From Mesorhizobium carmichaelinearum (lineage in GTDB: Bacteria > Pseudomonadota > Alphaproteobacteria > Rhizobiales > Rhizobiaceae), in NCBI RefSeq assembly GCF_900199455.1, contig NZ_FZQR01000003.1, forward strand, positions 186,001 through 250,000: a stretch of DNA of 64,000 bases. Direction: 5' to 3'. Made by a program: the position numbers and the translations under genes. Of the stretch, positions 17,767-26,722 are shown piece by piece (positions within the stretch are counted from its first letter, which is position 1; each line of letters begins with the position of its first letter). Below the pieces are notes generated by a model. It saw only the letters and a list, made by a program, of their open reading frames with translations, did no database searches and had not been told where the DNA came from.

Positions 17767-18387
17767 ATGGCCTCCGCAGCCCTTTTCGATCTTCTCCCTG
17801 ATTTCGGTACGCGCGCGCCACGCGTCAGCCAGCCGCAGGCCGCGTCCGAGCACAGAACGGAAGCATCCGCACCGCCGGCCGATATCGGCACTCTGATCGC
17901 CGAGGCGGTTGCCCAGGCGGAGGCAACGCTGGCGGAACGGCTTGTCGCCGCCCACGACGCGGCGCTGGAAGCGGAGCGTCAGGCGAATGCCGAGGAAGCA
18001 AGGAGCTTTCTCGAAAGCTTCGGCGGCGATATCGGCAAGGCGGTCTCGCTGCGCATCGACGCCATGGAGACGCGCGTGACGGACCTCGTCGCCGCCACGG
18101 TCGCCCGCATCATCGGCGGCGTTGTCAGCGACGATCTGCAGAAGCGCTCGCTCGAGGCGCTCGCCGGCGCAATTCGCGAGGCCGTCGGCGATGGTGAAGC
18201 GGTGCGCATCGCCATCCGTGGGCCGCTGTCGCTGTTCGAAACGCTGAAGACATCGCTTGGACCACGCATTGCAAATCTCGACTTCATCGAGGCGCCCGGC
18301 TTCGATCTGACGGTAACCATTGACGAGGCCGTGTTCGAGACACGGATCGCCGAATGGTCGGCAACTCTTTCCGAGGTCCTGTCATGA
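17767..18387 (+). CDS. FliH-like flagellar export stator protein
   Basis: The 206-residue product follows fliF by three bases and overlaps motB by four. A long Ala/Glu-rich helix (about 40-85, AEAVAQAEATLAERLVAAHD) leads into a C-terminal region with VAATVARIIGGVV and LDFIEAPGFDLTVTIDEAVF, which resembles the V-ATPase E-like domain of FliH, the negative regulator and peripheral stalk of the FliI ATPase. Primary sequence similarity among FliH proteins is low, so the symbol is left blank, but size and position between fliF and motB support this call. Confidence 0.7.
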   Translation: MASAALFDLLPDFGTRAPRVSQPQAASEHRTEASAPPADIGTLIAEAVAQAEATLAERLVAAHDAALEAERQANAEEARSFLESFGGDIGKAVSLRIDAMETRVTDLVAATVARIIGGVVSDDLQKRSLEALAGAIREAVGDGEAVRIAIRGPLSLFETLKTSLGPRIANLDFIEAPGFDLTVTIDEAVFETRIAEWSATLSEVLS

Positions 18388-19763
18388 GTGTCGCCGAGGC
18401 CGATCACGGCAGGCACGAGATCATCATCGTGCGGCGGGCTCATGACGACCATGACGAAGCCCATCATGGCGGCGTCTGGAAGATCGCCTTCGCCGACTTC
18501 ATGACCGCTATGATGTGCTTCTTCCTGGTCATGTGGCTGATCAACGCGGCCAACGAACAGACCAAGGCGGCCGTCGCCAGCTACTTCAACCCGGTCAAGC
18601 TCGTCGACCGTGAGTCGAGCCGCAAGGGCCTGGAGGATCTCGGCAATGGGCCGCGCGCGACCGGGATGACGGCCGACGACCCGCAGGAGGCGACAAAAAA
18701 GTCCGGACAGGACGGCATCGGCGCGGCTGGTTCATCCAACCGCAAGCAGGACAAGCAGGAGCCGAACAAGGCTGAGCAGTCGGATGAGCATCTGTTCGCC
18801 GACCCTTATGCCGTGCTCTCCGAAATCGCCACCGACACCGGCGTCATGCAGAATGTCAGCCAGAAGGGCGATGGCGGCACGCAGAACGCCGGTCCGGCGA
18901 CGGGCGCCTCCGGCGGCGCGTCCTACCGCGATCCCTTCGAGCCGGATTTCTGGTCGCAGCAGATCGCGGCACCCGCCGCCGAGGCGAGTGCCCAGCGCCC
19001 CAAGATCGAGGGCGACCCGCTCAAATCAGGTGACAAGGCTGCGGAGACGCAGGTCGCCAAGGTCAAGGCCGTGCCGCCGGCACCGCCAGTCACCGACGCA
19101 CCGCTCGAGCCTCTGGCGAAGGATGCCAAGACCGCCGCCGCGACGATGGCCAAGGCCGGCGAAACCAAAGCCAGCGATGCCAAGGCCAATGAGGCCAAGG
19201 CTGGAGACGGCAAGGCCGCGGCTGCCGCCAAGGCGGATGCCGCCGCAGCTGCGCAAGAGACGACCCCGCCTGAAGCCGCGGAGAAGCCGCCGACCGCCGC
19301 AGCCGTGAAGGCGGCGGCCGACGTCAAGCGGCAGCTGGCCGATGCCTTCAAGCCCGGCGACAAGCTGCACGACGGCGTCTCGGTCGAAGCCACCGACAAG
19401 GGTGTCGTCATTTCGATTACCGATCAGCTCGACTTCGGCATGTTCGAAGTCGGGTCGGCGGTGCCGAGCCGCGAACTGGTGCTGGCGATGGAAAAGATCG
19501 GCCGCATCGTCAACAGCCAGAAAGGCACCATCAGCATCAACGGCCACACCGATGCGCGCCCGTTCCGCAGCGCCAGCTACGACAATTGGCGGCTGTCGAC
19601 GGCGCGCGCGCATTCCGCCTACTACATGCTCGTGCGCGGCGGCGTCGACGAACGCCGCATCACCGAGGTCGCCGGCTTCGCCGACCGCCAGCCGAAGGAT
19701 CCGGCCGACCCCATGTCGGCGGCCAACCGCCGCATCGAGATCCTGATGACGAGCGGCGGATGA
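18384..19763 (+). CDS. motB: Flagellar motor stator protein MotB
   Basis: MotB anchors the stator to peptidoglycan and carries the proton-binding Asp. The 459-residue product has a short cytoplasmic tail, one span with the critical Asp at about residue 38 (AFADFMTAMMCFFLVMWLI), a very long Ala/Lys-rich linker (about 65-320) and a C-terminal OmpA-like domain (SINGHTDARPF, TARAHSAYYML and AANRRIEILM). The start is the ATG at 18384, coupled to the upstream stop; an upstream in-frame alternative at 18354 is unlikely. It heads motB-motC-motD. Confidence 0.95.
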   Translation: MSVAEADHGRHEIIIVRRAHDDHDEAHHGGVWKIAFADFMTAMMCFFLVMWLINAANEQTKAAVASYFNPVKLVDRESSRKGLEDLGNGPRATGMTADDPQEATKKSGQDGIGAAGSSNRKQDKQEPNKAEQSDEHLFADPYAVLSEIATDTGVMQNVSQKGDGGTQNAGPATGASGGASYRDPFEPDFWSQQIAAPAAEASAQRPKIEGDPLKSGDKAAETQVAKVKAVPPAPPVTDAPLEPLAKDAKTAAATMAKAGETKASDAKANEAKAGDGKAAAAAKADAAAAAQETTPPEAAEKPPTAAAVKAAADVKRQLADAFKPGDKLHDGVSVEATDKGVVISITDQLDFGMFEVGSAVPSRELVLAMEKIGRIVNSQKGTISINGHTDARPFRSASYDNWRLSTARAHSAYYMLVRGGVDERRITEVAGFADRQPKDPADPMSAANRRIEILMTSGG

Positions 19764-21130
19764 TGCGGGCGGCCGTCACCAGCCGGCTAATGGGCCTGTT
19801 GCTGCTGGCCGCCGGATATCCGTCGGCCGGCTTCGCCCAGGACACGCTGCAGCCTTACCAGCTGGTGCGCTCGCTGCAGCTCGTCCAGGACCGCATCGCC
19901 GCCGGCGATCACGCCGCGATGCCGATGCAGGCCAAGCTGCTTGAGATGACCGATACGCGCCTACGCGAAGCGGATGCGGAGGACTTCAAGGACCCCAAGA
20001 ATTTTCGCGCGCTGCTGGTCTACGGCATGAGCGGCGGCAATCCGGTGACCGTCGAAGCGGCGGTGTCGCGCGCCACCACGGATCCGGGCAGCCTTGCCAT
20101 CGCCAAGAGTGTGATCGACTATCTGAACGGCCGGCCCGGCGAAGCGATCGAAGCCCTGAGGCCGATCGATCCGATGACACTGCCCGCCGATCTCGGCGCG
20201 TTCCTTGCCCTGGTCAAAGGGTCGCTGCTTGCCGGTGATCAGCCGGCGGCGGCGCTGACGCTGCTCGACGAGGCCAAGCTGCTCAGTCCTGGCACATTGG
20301 TCGAGGAAGCCGCCCTGCGGCGCTCGGTCGGCATCGCCGTGGCGCAAGGCGACGCGGCACGGTTCGCGCTTGCCTCCACCCAGTATGTCGAGCGCTACCT
20401 CTATTCGCCCTATGCCAGCCAGTTCGCCGATTCCTTCGTCTCCGGCGTCATCACGCTGCACATGTCGATCAGCCAGGACAAGCTGGCCGATATCACCGCG
20501 ATGATGGATCCCGAGCGCGAGAAGGTGATCTATCTGCGCATCGCCCGCCGCGCCGCGATCGACGGTCTCAGCGACTTGTCGGCCTTCGCCTCGGCTCGGG
20601 CCGAGCACGGCCGCGATGGCAACACCAACCAGGGCGATCCGCGCGCCGAGCTTTACTCCAGCCTGTCCACGGTGACTTCCGGTACGATCGAGGACGTGCG
20701 CACCAAGCTCGGCAAGATCGACCGCAGCAAACTGTCGGACGGTGACCGTGCCCTGCTCGATGCCGCCCAGGCGATCGCCGGCGAGGTGGTGGCGCCGCCG
20801 GCTTCCCTTCCAGCCGCAAGTCCGGCGTCTGCGGACACTGCACCACAGCCCAAACCCGAGGTCGCCGCCGCACAGGCGGCCGACGAGGCCGGATTGCCGC
20901 CCGTCGAGGGCGCCGTCGCCGAACAGCCTGCCGTCGCGCCGTCCGGCGGGACAGCGGCCGCTGCGCCGAACGCGCCGGCGCCTACAGCCGATTCGGCGAC
21001 GGTCCTGCCGGCATCGGCGCCGGCGACCTCTGCGGGTCCCAACACGACCGATCCGACCGACGCCGCCATGATGAAAACCCGTCGACAGCTCGACCTGATC
21101 GACCAGATGCTTGGAGCCGCCCCGAAATGA
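19760..21130 (+). CDS. motC: Chemotaxis/motility protein MotC (periplasmic)
   Basis: MotC is a periplasmic protein of rhizobia that binds the periplasmic part of MotB and is needed for proton-driven rotation. The 456-residue precursor has a signal peptide ending near GFAQD (about residue 27). The core is largely helical with TPR-like periodicity (about 60-330), containing QLVRSLQLVQDRIAAGDHAA and LGAFLALVKGSLLAGDQPAA; the C-terminal 110 residues are Ala/Pro-rich. The start at the ATGATG at 19760 overlaps the motB stop. The identification rests on synteny between motB and motD/fliK and on the general layout. Confidence 0.9.
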   Translation: MMRAAVTSRLMGLLLLAAGYPSAGFAQDTLQPYQLVRSLQLVQDRIAAGDHAAMPMQAKLLEMTDTRLREADAEDFKDPKNFRALLVYGMSGGNPVTVEAAVSRATTDPGSLAIAKSVIDYLNGRPGEAIEALRPIDPMTLPADLGAFLALVKGSLLAGDQPAAALTLLDEAKLLSPGTLVEEAALRRSVGIAVAQGDAARFALASTQYVERYLYSPYASQFADSFVSGVITLHMSISQDKLADITAMMDPEREKVIYLRIARRAAIDGLSDLSAFASARAEHGRDGNTNQGDPRAELYSSLSTVTSGTIEDVRTKLGKIDRSKLSDGDRALLDAAQAIAGEVVAPPASLPAASPASADTAPQPKPEVAAAQAADEAGLPPVEGAVAEQPAVAPSGGTAAAAPNAPAPTADSATVLPASAPATSAGPNTTDPTDAAMMKTRRQLDLIDQMLGAAPK

Positions 21131-22488
21131 CCCCCAGCCTCGGCCCGGCCCTGCCAGGATTTACCGCCGCGCGTACGGCGGAGCAGCCGGCCACGCCCGG
21201 CAAGAAGGATGATTCCGGTTTCGGCAAGATGGTGCATGGCGGCGCGAGCCAGGCGGAAAAGCAGCCGACCACCGAGGCCGGTGGGCGCGATCCGCGCTGG
21301 AGCAAGCTAGCCGCCGGTCTTGCGGCACAGGCAGGCGAGGACGAACCGCTGCCGGCCGGCAAGACGAGGACCACACCGACCGGATTGACGGCTGCGAAGT
21401 CCACGAAGGACGGCAAGGACGTTGGGGCGGACGAGGACATCGATACCGAAACGCCGGCAACCGGCGCAACGCCGCTCGACGACCATCTGCCTTTGCTGAT
21501 GGCGTTTCATGATTTGCGTCATTTCTCGACATCGGCCAAATCAGCCGATGCAGGCGAAGCCGGACAGGAACCGGTGCTCGGCGGGCAGGTCCTGCCGAAG
21601 GCCTATCGGGCGACATCCGCCGCCGGGCAGGACGACCTCGAACCGATGTCGAAGCCCGAGCGGGTCTCGCTCGTCGACGGGCCGCTGACGAAGCTCGAGT
21701 CCGTCCGCGACGCCGGCGCAGGCACGCCGCGGCGTGACAATGCTATCGCCGCCAGCCCGCTGCCCGAGACGTCGGCCGCCGAGGTGCCGGGCGTTGAACC
21801 GAAGCAGGCGGCGCCGCAGCTGAACTCCATCGCCGACGTCCAGTCCTCGTTGCGGTCGGAGCCAGGAAAACCGCCCTCGGCGCAGGCGCGCGTCGACGTG
21901 GTTTCCGAGCGCAGCTTCCCTGCCCCGCCGCAGGCACCGATCAGCCAGGCAGCACTCAACGTAATCAATGCCGTAGCGGCCGATGTTAGCCCTCAGCAGG
22001 CGTTTTCGACCGCCTCCGCGACCAGCCAGCTGGCCGGCCCTGTTGCCGTTCCGACACATGTGTTGAAGATCGAACTTCACCCGGCCGAACTGGGCATGGT
22101 CACGGCCCATCTTCGCCTCTCCGGAGAACAACTCTCGATTGAACTTAAGCCCGAAACACACGATGCCTACCGCCGGCTTTCCAGCGACAGCGAAGCAATC
22201 GTCAAGTCGCTGCGCGGGCTGGGCTTCGAGGTTGATAAGGTTACCATCATGCAACCGTCAGTGGCCGTTCCGGCTACAACCCGGACGGATGCAACCGCCA
22301 CTCTCTCCACCGCACCTGGCCGCGACCAGTCTGCCTTTCAGCCCGGAAACTCCAGCGGCGGCAACAGCGGAGCCGGCGGTCAGCAACCAGGCCAGCAGTC
22401 CGCAAGGGGCAACCATGATGACGCGCAAGCACTCGGCCGCGCCGCTTCGCCTTCTCGCGAGCGCGCTGGCGGCGATATGTTTATCTAG
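21127..22488 (+). CDS. fliK: Hook-length control protein FliK (rhizobial MotD)
   Basis: MotD of S. meliloti was shown to be the FliK hook-length ruler. The 453-residue product has a long low-complexity N-terminal and middle part rich in Ala, Pro, Glu and Lys, and a compact C-terminal Flg_hook domain (about 305-380) with LKIELHPAELGMVTAHLRLS and YRRLSSDSEAIVKSLRGLGF, the export-switch domain of FliK. The start overlaps the motC stop by four bases. Its last 74 bases overlap the next gene in another frame. Confidence 0.9.
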   Translation: MTPSLGPALPGFTAARTAEQPATPGKKDDSGFGKMVHGGASQAEKQPTTEAGGRDPRWSKLAAGLAAQAGEDEPLPAGKTRTTPTGLTAAKSTKDGKDVGADEDIDTETPATGATPLDDHLPLLMAFHDLRHFSTSAKSADAGEAGQEPVLGGQVLPKAYRATSAAGQDDLEPMSKPERVSLVDGPLTKLESVRDAGAGTPRRDNAIAASPLPETSAAEVPGVEPKQAAPQLNSIADVQSSLRSEPGKPPSAQARVDVVSERSFPAPPQAPISQAALNVINAVAADVSPQQAFSTASATSQLAGPVAVPTHVLKIELHPAELGMVTAHLRLSGEQLSIELKPETHDAYRRLSSDSEAIVKSLRGLGFEVDKVTIMQPSVAVPATTRTDATATLSTAPGRDQSAFQPGNSSGGNSGAGGQQPGQQSARGNHDDAQALGRAASPSRERAGGDMFI

Positions 22489-23005
22489 CCTCGCCAACAC
22501 CGCGGCTGCCGCCACCAATCCCTGCGAGCCCGAGATCCTGCGCGCCGCCGACCGCTATGGCGTGCCCGCCGGCATCCTTTATGCCGTCGGCCTGACAGAG
22601 ACTGGCAACAAAGGCAGCCTTCAGCCCAACGCATTGAATATAGAAGGAAAAGCCGTCTTCCCAAAAAGCCGCGCCGAGGCGCTTGCCACCTTCGCCAATG
22701 CGCAGCGCGAGGGCAAGACGCTGATCGATCTCGGCTGCATGCAGATCAACCATCACTATCATTCTTCGCACTTCCGCAGCGTCGAGGACATGCTCGACCC
22801 GCGCCAGAATGTCGACTACGCGGCGCGTTTCCTGGCCAGTCTCCATGCCCGCCACGAGACCTGGTCGATGGCTGTCGCCCGCTATCATGCCGGTCCCGAC
22901 AACGACCCGGCGCAGAAGGTCTATGTCTGCCGGGTGATTGCCAACATGATCGCCACCGGTTTCGGCAAGTGGACAACCAACGCCCGCGCCTTCTGCAACC
23001 CGTAA
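22415..23005 (+). CDS. Periplasmic lytic transglycosylase (SLT family)
   Basis: The 196-residue precursor has a signal peptide ending near NTAAAA (about residue 29). The mature part has the SLT/lysozyme-like fold: catalytic Glu in YAVGLTETGNKGSLQP (about residue 52), the GCMQINHHYHSSHF motif and the AVARYHAGPDNDPAQKVYV segment. It would cleave peptidoglycan, likely to let the rod pass, since the FlgJ-type rod protein of this cluster lacks a hydrolase domain. The ATGATG at 22415 gives the signal peptide; it starts inside fliK, overlapping it by 74 bases. Confidence 0.88.
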   Translation: MMTRKHSAAPLRLLASALAAICLSSLANTAAAATNPCEPEILRAADRYGVPAGILYAVGLTETGNKGSLQPNALNIEGKAVFPKSRAEALATFANAQREGKTLIDLGCMQINHHYHSSHFRSVEDMLDPRQNVDYAARFLASLHARHETWSMAVARYHAGPDNDPAQKVYVCRVIANMIATGFGKWTTNARAFCNP

Positions 23006-23030
23006 GCGTATTTTCTGCTTCTAATACGCT
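23005..23030. other. Inverted repeat between transglycosylase gene and rem
   Basis: AGCGTATT (23005-23012) and AATACGCT (23023-23030) are perfect complements around a 10-base loop, starting at the last base of the transglycosylase stop codon. No T run follows. It may be a transcript end structure or an operator in the rem promoter region. The remaining 200 bases up to rem hold no gene I can support and should contain the rem promoter. Confidence 0.4.
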
Positions 23031-23229
23031 CATCGCGCTGCTTTGGAGTTGCCGGTTCGACTTGCCCAGAACTTCCCACGCCAAGCATATCTGGCTGCAC
23101 GCTAATGCAACCGGTACGATTCCAGACTCCCAAGAAACTAGTTACAAGAAATGACGGTTGTTCAGGATTCTCACCAGCGGTTACGCCTTTCCCCACGGGG
23201 CAGATGTGCTGATTCGGAAGGCGGGGCCG

Positions 23230-23898
23230 ATGATCGTGATCGTTGACGAGCGAGAGCTCGTAACTGAGGGATACAACTCACTTTTTGATCGCGAGGGCGT
23301 CGCCTGCGCGGGCTTCGCCCCCGGCGAATTCGGCGAGTGGGTGAACTCCGCCGCCGACACCGATTTGCGTTCAGTGCGCGCCTTCCTGATCGGCGACTGC
23401 CGCGACGGCGCCATCTCTCCGCGCCAGATCCGCGACCGCACCGGCGCTCCGGTCATTGCGCTCAGCGAGCAGCATTCCCTGGAGAACACATTGCGGTTGT
23501 TCGAGAGCGGCGTCGATGACGTCATCCGCAAGCCCGTCCATATCAGAGAGATCCTGGCCCGCATCACCGCCATCCGCCGTCGCGCCCATGAGGATGTCGC
23601 CTACACCGAGATCGGCGCCATGCGCATCTTCATGGATGGCCGCGACCCCGAGATCGACGGCCAGCCACTGCCCTTGCCGCGCCGCGAGCGCCGCATCCTC
23701 GAATATCTGGCGAGCAACCGCGGCCGCCGCGTCACCAAGACCCAGGTCTTCAACGCCATCTACGGCATTTTCGACGAAGAGGTCGAAGAGAACGTGGTGG
23801 AAAGCCACATCAGCAAATTGCGCAAGAAATTGCGCGAGAAGTTGGGCACAGACCCGATCGATTCCAAACGCTTCCTCGGCTACCGGCTCGTCTTCTAA
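23230..23898 (+). CDS. rem: OmpR-type transcriptional regulator Rem
   Basis: Rem activates late flagellar genes during exponential growth in S. meliloti and is itself under VisNR control. The 222-residue product starts [20 protein letters not shown], matching the expected length and opening. An N-terminal receiver-like domain (1-115) lacks the usual acidic pair and aspartate context, consistent with an orphan, phosphorylation-independent regulator. The C-terminal winged helix (about 130-222) has [20 protein letters not shown] and [18 protein letters not shown]. The frame is open 72 bases upstream, but the ATG at 23230 fits the family. It stands alone before flgE with its own upstream region. 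Confidence 0.9.
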   Translation: MIVIVDERELVTEGYNSLFDREGVACAGFAPGEFGEWVNSAADTDLRSVRAFLIGDCRDGAISPRQIRDRTGAPVIALSEQHSLENTLRLFESGVDDVIRKPVHIREILARITAIRRRAHEDVAYTEIGAMRIFMDGRDPEIDGQPLPLPRRERRILEYLASNRGRRVTKTQVFNAIYGIFDEEVEENVVESHISKLRKKLREKLGTDPIDSKRFLGYRLVF

Positions 23899-23977
23899 TG
23901 CCGCGCCGCGCCAGCCTCGCGCAAGACAGGACGCGTAGCCTCGCTGCCAGTGGCATGGATATTGCGGAGACATCTCG

Positions 23978-25237
23978 ATGAGCCTCTACGGAATGATGCG
24001 GACCGGCGTTTCCGGCATGAACGCCCAGGCCAACCGCCTGTCGACAACCGCCGATAACATCGCCAATTCCGACACCACCGGTTACAAGCGGTCCTCCGCC
24101 GAATTCTCGACGCTGATCATGCCGTCGACGGGTGGCGCCTACAATTCCGGCGGCGTCACCACGACGATCCGGCAGGCGGTCAGCGATCCGGGCGTACTGC
24201 AATACACCACCTCGGTGTCCGACCTCGCCGTCAGCGGTGACGGCTTCTTCGTCGTCCAGGACCCGAGCGGCACACCTTTCCTGACCCGCGCCGGCGCCTT
24301 TGTTCCAGATGCACAGGGCAGGCTGGTCAACGCGGCTGGCTTCCAGCTGATGGCCTACAGCTACGCCAATGGCACGCCGGCGGCGACGGTCAACGGCTTC
24401 GAAGGCCTGGAGCCGGTTGTCATCTCCGACCAGGGATTGACCGCGACCCCGAGCACGACGGGTAGTTTCAGCGGCAATCTGCCGGCAGGTGCGACACCGG
24501 TCGTCGCCGCCAACCTGCCCTCCACCAACTCGGCAGGCGCGCAATACACCTCGAAATCCTCGATGGTCGCCTACGACAATCTCGGCAACAAGAAGCTGCT
24601 CGACGTCTATTTCACCAACACCGGCACCGGCACCTGGGAGGTATCGGTCTTCGATCAGTCGAAGGCCACGGCCGGAACATCGTTCCCCTACGCCGCCGGC
24701 GGCTCACTCGGCACGGCCAACCTGACTTTCGACACCACGACCGGCAAACTCACTGGCACGCCCACCAGCGTTTCATTTACCGTGCCAGGGGGCGCCAGCC
24801 TCAATCTCGACCTGTCGACACTGACCCAGCTCGGCACCGGCTTCACCGTTACCGACGCGCAAGTCAACGGCAACGCGCCGAGCACCATTGACAAGGTGCA
24901 GATCAGCAAGGATGGCACCATCTACGCCCAGTACAAGGACGGGTCCACCAAGCCGCTCTACAAGATCCCGCTGGCCGACGTGCAGAGCCCGGACCAGCTC
25001 AAGGCCCTGCCCGGCAACGTCTACGCGCAAGGCACCGAATCCGGCGCGGTCCGTGTCGGCTTTGCCAATGAAGGCAAGGCCGGTTCGATCATCTCCGGCG
25101 CGCTCGAAAATTCCAACGTCGATATCGCCGAGGAATTGACCGACATGATCGCGGCGCAGCGCAGCTACACCGCCAATTCGAAAGTCTTCCAGACCGGTTC
25201 CGACCTGATGGACGTCCTTGTCAACCTGAAGAGATAA
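23978..25237 (+). CDS. flgE: Flagellar hook protein FlgE
   Basis: FlgE builds the hook that couples rod to filament. The 419-residue product has the N-terminal NRLSTTADNIANSDTTGYKR motif, a middle region with SSMVAYDNLGNKKLLDVYFT (FlgE D2 domain) and a C-terminal SNVDIAEELTDMIAAQRSYT end. The 79-base gap after rem may hold a promoter, since late hook-filament genes begin here. Confidence 0.95.
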   Translation: MSLYGMMRTGVSGMNAQANRLSTTADNIANSDTTGYKRSSAEFSTLIMPSTGGAYNSGGVTTTIRQAVSDPGVLQYTTSVSDLAVSGDGFFVVQDPSGTPFLTRAGAFVPDAQGRLVNAAGFQLMAYSYANGTPAATVNGFEGLEPVVISDQGLTATPSTTGSFSGNLPAGATPVVAANLPSTNSAGAQYTSKSSMVAYDNLGNKKLLDVYFTNTGTGTWEVSVFDQSKATAGTSFPYAAGGSLGTANLTFDTTTGKLTGTPTSVSFTVPGGASLNLDLSTLTQLGTGFTVTDAQVNGNAPSTIDKVQISKDGTIYAQYKDGSTKPLYKIPLADVQSPDQLKALPGNVYAQGTESGAVRVGFANEGKAGSIISGALENSNVDIAEELTDMIAAQRSYTANSKVFQTGSDLMDVLVNLKR

Positions 25238-25264
25238 ACCGGGCGTGGCCCGTGAAAGACCAGC

Positions 25265-26719
25265 ATGTCGTTATCTTCCGCATTGAGCATCGCCCAATCA
25301 GCGCTTATGAGTACGGCGCGGCAGACCAGCGTTGTCACGCGAAACGTCTCAGACGCTTCCAATCCGGACTATACGCGCCGCATCGCCGCCGTCACCAGCA
25401 CGGCGCCCGGCGCGCGTTCAGTTGATATCCAGCGCGTCACCAACGACCTGCTGTTCCGGCAGAATCTCAGCGCCTTGTCGGCCTATAGCGGCCAGAACGC
25501 GCTCTACAGCGGCATGGATCAGCTGGACGTCTCGGTCAACGGCGTCGACAACGCCTCCTCGCCCTCGACGGCAATCGCCAATCTGCAGCAGGCGCTGCAG
25601 CTCTACGCCACCTCGCCGTCCAACCAGAATCTCGGCTCCAGCGTCATCGACGCCGCCAAGCAGGTCGTGCGCTCCCTGAATGAAGGCTCCCAGGCCATTC
25701 AGGATTTCCGCACCCAGACCGACGGCCAGATCGACACGGCGGTCAAGGACCTCAACTCGCTGCTCGGCCAATTCCAGGACGCCAACCAGGCGGTCATTTC
25801 CGGCACCCGTTCCGGCACCGATGTTTCCGATGCACTCGACCAGCGCGACGCGCTGCTGAAGAAGATCGCGGACTACGTTCCGATATCGACCTTCACGCGC
25901 GGCGACAATGACATGGTCATCACCACCGGTGACGGCACCACGCTGTTCGAGACGATACCGCGCACGGTGAGCTTCACGCCATCGGCCGGCTATGCCGCCG
26001 GCGCCGCCGGCAACACCGTCTATATCGACAACGTGCCGGTCTCGGCGGGAAGCGGCGGCAACACCACCGCCAGCGGCAAGCTTGCCGGCCTGCTGCAGTT
26101 GCGCGACGGCGTCGCCTCGACCATGCAGAGCCAGCTCGACGAGACCGCGCGCGGCCTCATCACGGCCTTTGCCGAGACCGCGCCCTCAATGCCCAACGCC
26201 GCCGGTCTGTTCACCTGGTCCGGCGCCCCGGCGGTGCCGGCCGCAGGCACGCTGGTCAATGGCCTGGCCGGCACGATCAGCATCAATACGGCGATGGATC
26301 CAAGCGCCGGCGGCAATCCGACATTGTTGCGCGACGGCGGCGCCAATGGCGCTGCCTACGTCGCCAACACCACCGGCGGCGCTTCCTATTCCAACCTTCT
26401 CGTTGCCTATGGCGACCGGCTCGACCAGCCGATGACGTTCGACCCCGCAGCCGGGATTTCGGCAACGTCCAGCGTTTCCGACTACGCCGCCAATTCGATC
26501 GGCTGGCTCCAGGGCATGCGCCAGCAGGCTTCGACCGCCGCCGACGCCAAGGAAGCGCTGGCACAGCGCAGCTCCGAGGCGCTGTCCAACGCGACCGGCG
26601 TCAATGTCGACCAGGAAATGTCGCTGATGCTCGACCTCGAACATACCTATCAGGCATCGGCCCGGATGATGAAGACCGTCGACGACATGATGACGGCCCT
26701 GTTGAACGCGGTGGGATAA
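25265..26719 (+). CDS. flgK: Flagellar hook-associated protein FlgK (HAP1)
   Basis: FlgK joins hook and filament together with FlgL. The 484-residue product starts with the FlgK N-terminal motif (TRNVSDASNPDYTRRIAAVT), contains a helical D1 segment with DALDQRDALLKKIADYVPIS, and ends with EMSLMLDLEHTYQASARMMK, typical of FlgK. It follows flgE by 27 bases and is followed by flgL after three. Confidence 0.94.
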   Translation: MSLSSALSIAQSALMSTARQTSVVTRNVSDASNPDYTRRIAAVTSTAPGARSVDIQRVTNDLLFRQNLSALSAYSGQNALYSGMDQLDVSVNGVDNASSPSTAIANLQQALQLYATSPSNQNLGSSVIDAAKQVVRSLNEGSQAIQDFRTQTDGQIDTAVKDLNSLLGQFQDANQAVISGTRSGTDVSDALDQRDALLKKIADYVPISTFTRGDNDMVITTGDGTTLFETIPRTVSFTPSAGYAAGAAGNTVYIDNVPVSAGSGGNTTASGKLAGLLQLRDGVASTMQSQLDETARGLITAFAETAPSMPNAAGLFTWSGAPAVPAAGTLVNGLAGTISINTAMDPSAGGNPTLLRDGGANGAAYVANTTGGASYSNLLVAYGDRLDQPMTFDPAAGISATSSVSDYAANSIGWLQGMRQQASTAADAKEALAQRSSEALSNATGVNVDQEMSLMLDLEHTYQASARMMKTVDDMMTALLNAVG

Positions 26720-26722
26720 TCC

